DNA of 64,000 nt from Sequoia sempervirens (lineage: Eukaryota; Streptophyta; Pinopsida; Cupressales; Cupressaceae). Below are positions 22,986 to 33,471 of the stretch, in pieces. The translations under genes were made by a program, and so were the position numbers. The stretch is taken from positions 1 through 64,000 of the forward strand of contig VDFB02018352.1 of the NCBI GenBank assembly GCA_007258455.2, given 5' to 3'. Position 1 is the first letter of the stretch. Every line of letters begins with the position of its first letter. The notes under the pieces are model-generated. The model saw only the letters and a program-made list of their open reading frames with translations. It made no database searches and was not told the origin of the DNA.

Positions 22986-23688
22986 TCACCTCTTCTTCAG
23001 ACCATTCACTGGCCGTGTCTCCAATTTCCCCAATAAATCTTTCAATTTCCGGTTATAGGTCCACACACTCTCGTGCTTCCCTTGCATGGTATTGTATATC
23101 TCCGCTACAATCTCACTATCATCCCTCAGAAGTTTAAACTCCTCTTGAAATGCTTGCTTCAATAATCTCCATGATGCTGTGTACTTGGTCCAATTTTGAG
23201 TACCAATCAATGGCACTCTCTCTGAGTGTTGCTGGAAATGCTTTCAACCAGTGATCCAGATCGTCCTGTCTGTTGGCTATCCAAATTGTTTCACATGTCT
23301 TGCAATGTCGTACTGGATCTTCTGACCCATTCCTTGTAAATTTAGGTAGCTTTTGCCGCTCGGCTGGAGTCACCATCCTCCCCTACTATCCTCCTTGTGT
23401 ATTGGACCCGACTAGACTGGTTTCCCCACTACATTTTGGTGTGTCGCTGGCACTCTCGGCCATGTACAAATCTTTCCCACGTCTTTTGTCAACGTCCTCA
23501 ACACCTTGAGTCTCTTGGGGTTCCCTCCGGTACTCCCTCCTCCCTAGGGTCCTGGGCTCAAATCTTCCAATCGTCAGCCATTCGTCATCGTCCAATATGG
23601 ACAACTCCTGAATGCATCTGATGCTACTATCAAGTTCTTCACTTAATTCATTTTCATTTGCACTGATATTGTACCTTTCTACGTACAA
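22986..23688 (-). pseudogene. Gypsy gag capsid part
   Basis: The N-terminal acidic part (MYVERYNISANENELSEELD) is followed, after a frameshift near 23380, by KLPKFTRNGSEDPVRHCKTC and LKAFPATLRESAIDWY. A further shift leads to WRLLKQAFQEEFK and MQGKHESVWTYNRKLKDLL, the retrotransposon gag pattern. It is broken by at least two frameshifts. Confidence 0.82.
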
Positions 23689-24374
23689 AGTGTTGAAGGG
23701 TCCTTCTCCCTCCCCTCAGCCAAACTATGATGTGCTCTACCAATTGATCGGTCTATTTCCTTAAGATTCTCGTGTTCTTTTAATACTTTGGTTTATTTCA
23801 ATTAGATCTTCATTAAATTCTTTATCAACTTGCCTTAATCTTTGTCATCGGTTTTCTTGTTCTTGCAGCCTGAGTGATCGCCGAACCTTCTCCTCTTGAG
23901 TCTCATGTCCGCTTGGTACTCGGTTCTTGTCTTTGTTCGACTAAACAGACATTAAAAGTTGTTCACGTGATCATTGTTGGTTACTGGGAGTACGACTCCG
24001 GCTGTGTCTCATTCCTTTTCTTCCCGTCTGGTTCTCTCTTCGTACCGCTGCAAGATTTGTTGCCTTCGATATTCCTGATCCTCCTCCGCCCAAAGGTCCA
24101 GTAGGATGATGAAATGATGGGCCAGTAATCTTGGCAAACGAGTGAGGAGGTGGTCAACCTCGTCGTTCACTTCAAGTCTGTCCCAGATAACTGCCTCAGG
24201 GATCTCCTGCCTGAGGGATTCCCTCTGTACATGATCTCTTCGTGATATATTTCACAGATTTATCAAATCTTGTATCAACTAGTCTTCCCTTTCTTCATTA
24301 GCTTCCATAGGCTCTTTCGCCGGTCAACCCATTACGTGGCCATCATGCTGACAAGTGATTCCCTAGTCTGCTTA
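23689..24374 (-). other. Gypsy 5' leader region
   Basis: This lies between the 5' LTR with its primer-binding site and the first gag codons. It has stops in all frames and no recognisable domain, and is probably untranslated leader or decayed N-terminal coding. Confidence 0.5.
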
Positions 24375-24387
24375 GACAACGGCACCA
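24375..24387 (-). promoter_or_regulatory. Gypsy primer-binding site (tRNA-Asp-like)
   Basis: TGGTGCCGTTGTC on the minus strand lies two bases from the 5' LTR border. It differs by two C-to-T changes from the TGGCGCCGTTGCC core known for tRNA-Asp-primed plant Gypsy elements (family knowledge). Confidence 0.65.
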
Positions 24388-24389
24388 AA

Positions 24390-24799
24390 TGTTTATTTCA
24401 TTGGGTGTAATTCAACGTACTACGGAAGTAAACTAGATTATGCATAGAACATAGAATAGAACAACATATCTAAAAACATAAGATGCTTGAAATGTGGAAT
24501 GCTTCTATTCATTTTTAGTAAGTATCAACATGTACAAACATATAGATGTCACACTACCCAATCATGTCCTCCCGACTACAAAGACTCAATACATATAACG
24601 CTCGGTGGTGGTTGAGCAACCAACCATTGTGACATTTCATAACAACCCTTTATCAATAATCAGGACGTAGTTACATGACATTTATTACATTTAATTATTC
24701 CCACTACATTGTAGTTTTATTAACATAAGTAACTAGCTAACTACGGCCAACTATGCTATGGCCGACTACAACAAAAACTAAAGCCAATGACGGCTTACA
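24390..24799 (-). repeat. Gypsy 5' LTR (right copy)
   Basis: It begins TGTTTATTTCATTGGG and ends GACGGCTTACA on the plus strand, matching 289-708. No clear TATA box is evident. Confidence 0.88.
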
Positions 24800-24887
24800 G
24801 GATCCTACTTGGCATAGTAAAGATCAAACTGTTTTCTTGGAGTGTGGTGACATTGCTTGAGGACAAGCAATTTTGGGAAGGTCGAAC
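24800..24887 (+). promoter_or_regulatory. End of the outer element's internal region: stem-loop and polypurine tract
   Basis: It reads into a stop (ECGDIA then TGA), then the hairpin ATTGCTTG-AGGA-CAAGCAAT (24852-24871) and TTTTGGGAAGGTCGAAC directly before the LTR. It is the same layout as 62730-62765 and the minus-strand 9838-9880, so 24888 starts a 3' LTR, not a solo LTR. Confidence 0.75.
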
Positions 24888-25445
24888 TGTAATGTCCCCA
24901 ATTTAGCCCTCCACTCTTCAGTTGGATTTAGCCTATTTCTAGAAATCTATAGGCTAAGTAGAAGCAGAAATTAGGGTTTCCTATTTTATAAGAATTTTCA
25001 ACTTGGCTTTTGGAGGCTCACATGCAAGAATTTGGAAGTGAGATTAAGGGAGCTTTCAGGGTTTTTGGAGACTGGAGAGCTTCAAGATTTGTTGACATGC
25101 ATGTTAAGAAAATGACATTCAATTCTAGCGGATACCTTGCATGCAAGAAAGGTTTCTGGGTTTTTCTAGGTTTTCAGAGAGCTTCAAATTGGTGTAACAT
25201 GCATCTCCATCTGACAACCTTTCCAGGAACTTACTATTTTTAGTAAGTCATGACAACTGCCCAATTTGTGCTCAAAAGGCATTTGGGAACGCTTACTATT
25301 TATAGCAATTTGCTATTTTGGTAAGTTCTATCTATGGCAGTGTCACCCTAGCAGCCTTCATGAAGACTTACTGTTTATAGTAAGTCATGTTTTCTACTCA
25401 ATTTGGCTTTCTATTGAGTTTGAAATGAACTTACTATTTTTAGTA

Positions 25446-27205
25446 TGTAGCGACTAACCCCAAATGTTTTTTTTTTTTTTGAAACCTAGTACTGCTGTTA
25501 TAATTTTCTGTATTTTTTCTCTTAGTTTTTTGTTTACTGTTTGTGAGTTACTTGAGTTATTAGGTGCCAAACATAGTTTAAACATGCCAAAAGATAGATG
25601 ACCAAGGTGCAGAAAAATAACACTTGAAACTTGCTTGGAAAGAACACTAATTCAGATTTAATTTGCTCAGATTACATATCAGAAAATTCCTAAGTTTACA
25701 AGTATTTTCAGACTTCACAAAATAAATAAAATCAAACTCAGGTATAATTGTTTTCAGACCTAGAAATGATGTCTTAACAGAAAATTATCACCTTCAGGAA
25801 AGCTTGCAACAACACCAACAATGATGTTCAAAAACTCCAGCAACCCATCACTTCAAATACCCATTCAACACCTTTGAAGGCAGATTCTTTGTTCATCATA
25901 TATCAGACGCAGAAACTTTCAAACTCACCAAACTGGGCACCTAGTTGAGAGGGGGGTGATTTTTCCTTTAAAATCAGATATTGCATAGAAAATTTAATAA
26001 CTCACATGATAAGAGGCACCTTTATGAGAGCATTAATTAGGATCAATACCCATTTAAAAAAATCTCAAACCCTTCAGAAGTTATGTGTGCAAACCCTTAT
26101 GCAAAATGGCACCTGGCAGCCCCAAAGTCGACCTAGCCAAATAATTTCAACTCCAGATTAAAGTCAGCAAACAAACACTTGCTGGGAACGCCTTCTTGAG
26201 AGCTTTCTTTTGAGACAATGCCCATAAATAAACCCTTCACCGTTTGGGAGGAATGAGGAAATCATCAAGTTCAGGTCCAAGGCTGAGAGTGCCCAGAAAA
26301 CTATAAAATCTCCACCAAAATGAGTTTAATCTTTACTAAATTCCAAACCAAGAATAAGCAAGCCCAAACCAAAAACTCTACTCCAAAATGATCAGATTTT
26401 CCCCTCTCAAAACTCTAAAATCAGCAACCTTAAAGCCCAAATGAAGCTCTTGAGTGAAGCCTCGAATATCCTCTCTTGATGTGGTCTTTCACACATGAAG
26501 AAAAGCGATCTTGCAGAGGTTTTCATCTCAACAAGTCAATATCAAACCCCAGAGCCAAGCTCCAAACCCAATGCACCAGAATATCCAAACATCCATAATG
26601 AAAATAAGCCTCCAACATCAACTTTTATCAAAGCTTCTCTAGCAACCCTAAAATGCAAGGCCTTTCTCACTTTGCTCTTTTTTAATTTAAGTTTAATTCA
26701 TTCTCAAACATTAGCCCCTTTTAACAAAAATTAAACTCAGAATACTTTAGGCGTCCACTTTAGAAGCTATTATAAAATATTTCAAAAGGCTCTTCAAAAA
26801 TGACTTTTAAGTAATTGAACTAGGCTCCAAGGTACATAATGGTCCCCTTCATGACCCTCAACAGCATAATATAAAGTTATTTATTAAAACTCCTTTTTGA
26901 AACATAATTCAAATATTTGAATAATTCAACCTTAGTAACCTTGGATTGACTGAGTTTGTGCTACTGAGACCATCCTGACTAAGTCCGGCCAACCCTAATT
27001 GATCTACTATTTTTAGTAAGTCCTTAAAAATAGTAAATAATGCCTTGAAGCTTGAGCCAGAGCGAAGCTGAAACGCTCGAAAGGGCTCTCCAAAGACCGA
27101 AACACCGCACTAGACCCCCTGCCAAAAATAGCACTTACTAAAAATAGTAAGTGTGCCTGAATCATCCCAACTAAAAGAGGACGTCGTAAAAATGGGAACA
27201 TTACA
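25446..27205 (-). mobile_element. Solo LTR, minus strand, TGTAATG-related
   Basis: A perfect target duplication TAGTA (25441-25445 and 27206-27210) bounds it. On the minus strand it starts TGTAATGTTCCCATTTTTACG and ends GGGGTTAGTCGCTACA. The minus-strand start resembles the other TGTAATG LTRs and it carries TTACTATTTTTAGTAAG palindromes near 27010 and 27140, but most of the body differs. There is no internal coding region. The A-rich minus-strand run near 25470 is a T-tract on plus. Confidence 0.9.
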
Positions 27206-29529
27206 TAGTAAGTCTATTTTTGGCAGTGGCATTATTAGTAGCATCAACTCAAGTCATCATTCTATTTCTGGCAGAATCAGTTTTGGCGTTGGTTTTGGTT
27301 GTGGCTTCTATCTCTCCCTTGGATTGAGTTTCAACACTTAGTCAATTTTATAATTTGAGTTTGCACCCCTGTGCCTAGTCAACAACTTCAAGTTGTTTCT
27401 AAGTTGGGGCCATAAAGTGGATGCCATGTTGATACATTTAATGTTTTAGTATTTCCTCAAAGTGGGACGACTTGGGAAAGAGAATGAAGAGTTTTAAATA
27501 TTTTATTTTAAAAAGTGCTTTTGAAGTGGACGTCCTTTGGAGAAATGGAAGAGTTTCTTGGTTGAAGTTATAGGTTGCTTCAATTGCCCATTTGTGCTTA
27601 TATATTGAAGCCTTGCTCATTGTTTCTTATGCTTGAATATTATTGTAAAGTTATGTTGTTGGAATGAATCCAGAACCTGGCTAAGGGGAAGCTTAGCATA
27701 CACACCATTCTTCGAGCTTAAAACTATGGCTTCCTAGATGGTAATTGAAGACCATGCTACATTCAAGAGTGTGGATAGAGCTTATTTCTGAATTCTATAA
27801 ACAAGTTGTTGTTGTATAATTTGTTTATGACTATTGCTGAACATCATGGCTGAAGTGATTTTCTGCTGATAGCTTCACCATTGATTTTTGTTTCATTCCG
27901 AGTACTGGACCAAGCTGTACAATTGTGGAGGTCCCAGTTCTGCAAGTTTGCAGATTTTATCTCTAAGTTTCTAATTTTTGGTGGCAAGTTGGCCTCCTTG
28001 AGGGAGGTCGTACCATTCTTGGCTTGCATTGGAATTCGTACCTTTTGTATTCTTTTGTTTTTGGCTCAATTTTCCTGTGGAGTTTGGACGCCTTGCTCTT
28101 AGTTATTATTTGACTGTGGTTTGAGGGCATTCTAAGCTGTATTGGAGAAGATACATCAATTTCAGTGAGTTTTAATGTTGCTGGTCTGATTTTTTGTTCA
28201 TGTTGTTTCAAATCAGACTTAGTGTTTTTCTAGTATACTACTGTTCTAAGCTCAATTTCCATATTACTCTCATATTGTATTAGTTAGATGTTTATACTCT
28301 AATCCCTTTTGATTATAGTTGAATATCTCTTGATGATTGCAGCCAAAACTCATTATTTTGTAAAGTTGGTTTAGTAGTACTAACAACTATTTTATGATTG
28401 CTGCAAATTATATGTTTGTATACACTCCCACTGAAGGAGTGGTTGAGTTAAATAATTTTACTTTCATTCTTGTTAATTTCCCCCCACTAAATAAGTGGTA
28501 GAGTGGAAAATATTCCCCCCCACTGAATAAGTGGTAGTGCGGAATTTCATGGTCAATTATCTGCCTACTTGTATTTACTTTCATTCATGGTCAGCCAGCC
28601 GCCTGTTGACGTGGTTTTTGAGACCGCACCAACACAGAATAAAGTTTCCCAACGGATACTCTATCCTCTCTTGAACAAAGTATTCAGCATGCTAAGATTG
28701 CGAGTGAGTTCATGCTTTCAACTCCAAGGTTCCGATAATGCGAATAGACTCAGTTGAATCAATGTGATATTGCTGGTATTTCAAGGGGACTTACACAATT
28801 GTTCGACAGCTGACAACAAACAGTAGACTAAGGGCTTTCGTGTAATTCGAATGATCTGGGAGGTGAGTACAAGTTTCCTAATTCTAACCAGAAATGAACT
28901 GAATTTAAAAGAGTGTAGGGATAAGAGTGTTCTAGTCTACTCTAGGGTGTGGGACATGGCGATCAATTCTCACAAGCTTCAACCGAGCTCCGTTTTGCCT
29001 CACTTCGGACAGCTTCCGCGGAACTGGTGCAATCTTCAGAGGAGTGACTCAAGATGTTCAAATCATGATTTAGCATGAAGACACCATCACAACGACGCAT
29101 GCCAACATATAAACCATAATCGAAGTTAAGTTTCACAAAGTTCCAGTTGACCACGCAAGGCGAACCCACCTTCAGCGAGCCCGCTAGTGGTATGGACAAA
29201 CGAAGTCTTGTTCAAATCGAGCACCACATTCCACAATTGCTAAGTACTTGCATGAAATGAAATCTACTTTATTTTAAGCTACTTCAAGATACTACGTGAA
29301 TCGGAAGGACGAAGAAGCCTCAACAACTATTCACAACAAAGAAGAATTCACCATCAATGAAAATTCTTTTATTATGAAAGCATACATGACAACTTCTTAC
29401 AAAGTATCCAAAGGGAAGACTTTCCTTCCTTTTCAATCTAAACTATACTATCAACTATCTAATTGCTCTCTACTCCTTCTCTACTATCCTAACTTTGATC
29501 GAATTCTCCTTCTAATGAATTACAAGTGA

Positions 29530-29549
29530 GGGGGACTCCCCCTTTTATA
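29530..29549 (-). promoter_or_regulatory. TATA box with adjacent palindrome
   Basis: On the minus strand TATAAAA is followed at once by GGGGGAGTCCCCC, a near-perfect palindrome. The same pair is at 60589-60609 in the relative, so it is conserved despite divergence nearby. Confidence 0.65.
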
Positions 29550-29960
29550 GTTGGCCAAGTCCAACGGACGGCTCAGATTATAATCAGCTGGATGGCCCAG
29601 ATCGTGCCACCTCAGCCCTAAACAAGATTTGCCCTAAAAACCGCCACCAAGAGGAGTGGGGTAATAAATGAGCCATAATGTCCATCATCCTTCTAGAAGA
29701 TTCCGATTTTGAAACACGTTCACACTGTCCTTGATCTTGTTCTTGACGTTGTTCTTCGACTTTGCTCGAGCTTCCATTCTTTTTTTTTCATCTTGAATTT
29801 TAAAAACGTTTCTTCTTTGTTACTTGAGCCTCAACACTTAATCATTTTCTTGCAACTTTCTTCCTTCATGCGGAACTCATAACTTTATCTTCCTCCGAAG
29901 GTTGTAATATCATCGTGTTTCACCACTTCAAGTCATTGTGCTCTGGCCTCGACATTCCTC

Positions 29961-30022
29961 CTGCAAAACAAGCGAGGAGGAGAGTATTAGAACACTTCAT
30001 AATATAATCTTAACTTACTTAC
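29961..30022 (-). other. Candidate short intron in the 4.6 kb unit
   Basis: On the minus strand GCAG/GTAAGTAAGTTAAG leads after 62 bases to GCTTGTTTTGCAG/GAGG, a consensus donor and acceptor. It is short for a plant intron. It occupies the place where the relative has its ORF start, itself preceded by an acceptor-like TGTTGTGTCACAG. Both flanks lack a recognisable ORF. Confidence 0.35.
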
Positions 30023-31199
30023 CTGCTTCTCACGCTCTAATTCTCAAGCGTTCATTGCCTTCCTTAGTCAACTTCATCCTTCAAGATTTTCCAACATCTT
30101 GACTTCAACTGTATTCCCCTTTACTTTTCCAGCTGAGGTGTTTGCAATTTTGATCTCATTCATCTCTGGCTCAAGAAAACTATCTTCACGAAGGATTTAA
30201 GCAAATTCACCTAGGCAGTTCCTTTCAAATTCATCGTCTGGAGAATTTCACCTTGAAAACACATTTTCTTCATTTTTCCTTAGAAAATTTTCAAGTTTCC
30301 CTTAGGAAAATTCATCAACCTAGTGCCCACTTGAAAATATCCATCCTGAAGGCTTGGAAAAGCACGAAATACTTTAAAATCAACTCCTCATCGATAATCT
30401 TCAATACCCAAAAGAAAATTTTCTCTGAAACGCGATGAATCCATGGGTGCACAACGAACGGGTTCATTTAATTTTCTTGAATTTTGAACCTTAGAAAATA
30501 TTCTTTCATCAAATTTATTTCATTTCTTCGATCCTGAAGTATTTCTTTGCTCTGACCTGGAAATTTTAGCTCATCCTGCAATGTTGGCACCTTTTGACCT
30601 CATCTCTAGCAACTTCACTTGGACTACAGGAAAATCTTATCTCCAGAGTCTAGGCGTATTTTCTAGAGGAGGAAATATTTGTGCCTTAGAAAATTTTTGA
30701 TCACCTTGAAAATTTTGCCTTAGGAAATTTTACTCAACTCTGTCACCTTGCCTGTGGTGAGGAAAATTTCATTTCATCAACTTACTTAGAAATTTTTTCT
30801 TGAAGGCGCATCACACTTAATTTATTTTCATCTGGCAATTTCAACACCCAGGCATGCATTATTCATCCTTTGTATTTTATTCTCCATAAAATCTCCAACG
30901 CCCTAGCAATCATCTTCAACACCTTAGGCGCATTTCTCAATTGATGAAGGATAAAACCATGCCTAGCATATTTTATTTTCCATCACCCACCACCTTACAC
31001 ACTTGAATTACTTTGGGCGCACTTTCTTTGTCATGGAGAATATTTTCAACGCCTAACCTATATCTCACCAACCTATACTCCTTAGGCGCACATAGCACAT
31101 GTAGAGGAGAATAATAACCACACCTAGGTAAATACTTTCAACACTTAGCATTTTACTCCACACCTAACACACTTTATTCACCCCATCTTACTTCAACTT

Positions 31200-31960
31200 G
31201 AGCGCATTTCTCATACTCAGGAGAATGGAGACTTTATTTCAACGCCTTCTTTGACTTCTCCTCTTCTTGGCACATTTGAGGGGGTGAGAGGGATGGGCGC
31301 ATTTGGCATGTAGTGGAGGATAAAGCTCATTCAAACGCCTTTTGACTTCTTTGACTATGCTTGTACATGGGGCGCATTTTGTATGTATAGAGGGATGAAA
31401 CTTTAAGCGCCACCTCTTGTCTTCACATGCCCTTACTTGGGCGCATTTGAATATGCATGGAGGATGAGATTCTTTGACTCTTGTTGACTAGCTAAAGATG
31501 GGCGCATATTGCCATATGTGGTGGATGAAGTTCATTCAAAACACTTTGACCTTGTTGACTCCTTGGGCGCATTTTACATGTAGAGGAGGATGAACATTTC
31601 AACGCCTTAGCTTTCTTTCTTCTTCCTTGTAGTGGGCGCATTTTGCCATGTAAGGAGGATGAACTTTACTTAGAATATTTTTTAGCATGCCATCACTTTG
31701 AGGGCACATTTCCTATGTGGTGGAGGATGAAACTTGTTGACCTTTTGACTTTTTCCTTGCATGGGCGCATTTGATGCTTGATGAAGGAGGATATTTCTAA
31801 CTTAGAAATTTTTCATGCTTCAAGGCCAAGATGGGCGCATTTTACATGGGGAGGTGGATGAAAACATGTTAGAAAATTTTCAAACACCTGGAAGGCAAGT
31901 TGGGCGCATTTCACCTGTGGTGGAGGATAAACTTCAGACTTAGACATTTTTCTCGTCTTT
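31200..31960 (-). repeat. Minisatellite with GGGCGCATTTTGC-type units
   Basis: About ten units of roughly 65-90 bp each carry GGGCGCATTTT, then a GGAGGATGAA phrase, and often TTTGACTTC. The reverse complement (AAATGCGCCCAAG, TTCATCCTCC) forms the array 54690-55640 in the 8.1 kb relative. Confidence 0.8.
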
Positions 31961-31974
31961 GCCAGCTTCTCTGC

Positions 31975-32960
31975 CCTGCTATTTATAGTAAGCCCTCCGA
32001 TTTTTGCATCTCTGAAGCCCAGAACGACTTGAAATTTTGAACACTGCATCCTCATGACCCTGTTGTCCTGTCGACACTGCCATTTTTAGCTGACCAGCTA
32101 TTTTTAGCCCATTTTTGAAGATGATTTACTATAAATAGTAATTGCTTGTTTCTGATAGCTCCATTGCTCCGATCGACTTGAAATTTGAATGAGGTGCTCC
32201 TCACCACGTGACCTTACTGTCAACATCAACGCATGCAGTTGATTTACTATTTTTAGCCAATTTCCAAATTGACTTACTATAAATAGTAAGTGCTCCGTTT
32301 GACTTGAAATTTCACCAGCAGATAGGTCAAGAATGTTGATCGCGGTGGTTTACACCGGTTTTCGAAAAATTCTGACCTTTTACGCCTCTTTTTGGGTCCC
32401 GAAGCTGGAAACCCTAATTTTCTCTGCATGCATATCAAATGATCTCTGTTTCTCTTCATTTCTGTTGCATTGCAATTAGCTTATGATTCTGAAGTGCTGG
32501 GAAGCAGCTGTCGGGACGCACCTGCTAAAAATAGTAAGTTCCTTACTGAGTGATTATCTCTGTTTGCATGTCACACCATCACGAAGCTCTCGAAAAACCC
32601 ATCAGGAATCATCCAACATGCAAAAGAAACTCTCACATGCAAACCCTAAAAATAGCCTCGGAAGACTGAATTCTAAAAGTGGTCGTCTCGTTTTGCATGT
32701 TATATCATCGTGAAGGTCTCAAAAAACCCAGAAGGAATATGCCAACATGCAAAGAAAAACTCTGCATCTGAGCCCTGGAATTCGCCCCGGAAGCTGGACT
32801 GCTAAAAATAGTAAGTTGTCCGTTTTCACTCAAATTTTGCATGCGAGTAGCCTGATGTGCTCTGAATGTAGTGTGACTGTCGGAATTTCAAAAAAATGCT
32901 GACAAATTGCCTGCAATTGCACACTTACTAAAAATAGTAAGTATCCGGAATTCGATGAAA
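31975..32960 (-). repeat. Array of TTACTATTTATAGTAA-type palindromes
   Basis: Copies occur near 31980, 32128, 32272-32291 (ACTTACTATAAATAGTAAGT), 32525, 32808 and 32926, with GACTTGAAATTT phrases between several of them. The matching array in the relative is 53689-54660. Confidence 0.78.
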
Positions 32961-33444
32961 CTCTGCTAAGAGCCTGCTGGAAGCACACTGACAACAACGT
33001 TAATCTCAATTTTCAATATATTCACCCTATTCAACCTCGGACTGACTAGGAAAGAGGGAACCCTAATTTTCAGACTTGATCAAATCTTCATGTTTAAGCT
33101 CAATGACGGGCGCAATCCCCAGAAAGCAGACAGCAGAAAGAGAGGGAGAGAGACAAAACCAAAGCCAAAAGACCAAAATGGAGCAAAAAATTAGGGGTCC
33201 CCATCTTGAATGGGGCGATGTGTGAAAAGGTCACAACACCGCCTACAGTTGCTTTGTAATTCTTTCCAGTTGCTAACGATCCCCAAAACCATATGCTATC
33301 ACCTTGACTGCATTAGGATCTTGGTGAACATTCTTGGTGAGGGTTATTTTACAAGCTGGTTTACATTTGGAGCTAACGCTAAGCAATGGTCTTGTGCTGG
33401 TTTTATTGTGATAAAACTCAAAAATAATTAAGGGGAATATTACA

Positions 33445-33471
33445 AAGACATAGAAAATGGGGACACTACAT
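33445..33471 (-). other. Possible 5' stub of a minus-strand LTR
   Basis: On the minus strand the stub starts TGTAGTGTCCCCATTTTC, an LTR start of the same family cut after 27 bases by the 3' LTR ending at 33444. The rest would be left of the window. Confidence 0.4.

Larger units (their letters stand above)
289..24799 (-). mobile_element. Ty3/Gypsy LTR retrotransposon, minus strand, with nested insertions
   Basis: Two matching LTRs (289-708 and 24390-24799) bracket gag, protease, RT, RNase H and a truncated integrase, all on the minus strand. These are followed by a long extra coding region that is interrupted by a solo LTR and a Copia element (1161-15956). Without the insertions the element is about 9.7 kb. 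The primer-binding site resembles the tRNA-Asp type used by several plant Gypsy lineages. Flanking pentamers TGATT (284-288) and GGATC (24800-24804) agree at only three of five positions, so the target duplication is decayed or uncertain. The extra 3' ORF is like the layout of Athila/Tat-type elements, but I cannot assign a clade. Confidence 0.88.
28604..33238 (-). mobile_element. 4.6 kb TGTTGTGACC unit, minus strand, without the long ORF
   Basis: A perfect target duplication CCGCC (28599-28603 and 33239-33243) bounds it. On the minus strand it starts TGTTGTGACCTTTTCACAC and ends GACGTCAACA, the same ends as 53386-61521. The 5' 2.9 kb (palindrome array, GCGCATTTT minisatellite, AAAATTTTC-rich part, a CCCGTTCGTTG phrase) and the 3' 0.95 kb after the TATA box match the 8.1 kb relative. 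The region that holds the 57100-60423 ORF there is replaced here by about 0.4 kb of short, non-matching sequence. There is no second LTR and no pol genes. Confidence 0.88.
24888..33444 (+). mobile_element. 3' LTR of the outer element, TGTAATGTCCCC subfamily A, twice interrupted
   Basis: It begins TGTAATGTCCCCAATTTAG and ends AAGGGGAATATTACA. Without the two insertions (25446-27205 with one TAGTA, 28604-33238 with one CCGCC) it is about 2.15 kb and collinear with 1161-3410. Features include AACCTGGCTAAGGGG at 27673 and CCCACTGAATAAGTGG hairpins at 28480-28540. The matching 5' LTR must lie left of the window. Confidence 0.85.

Noticed and set aside
28569..28757. 62-residue plus-strand ORF across 28604
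   Set aside because: It crosses the border of the 4.6 kb unit, so it is an accidental fusion of LTR and insertion sequence.
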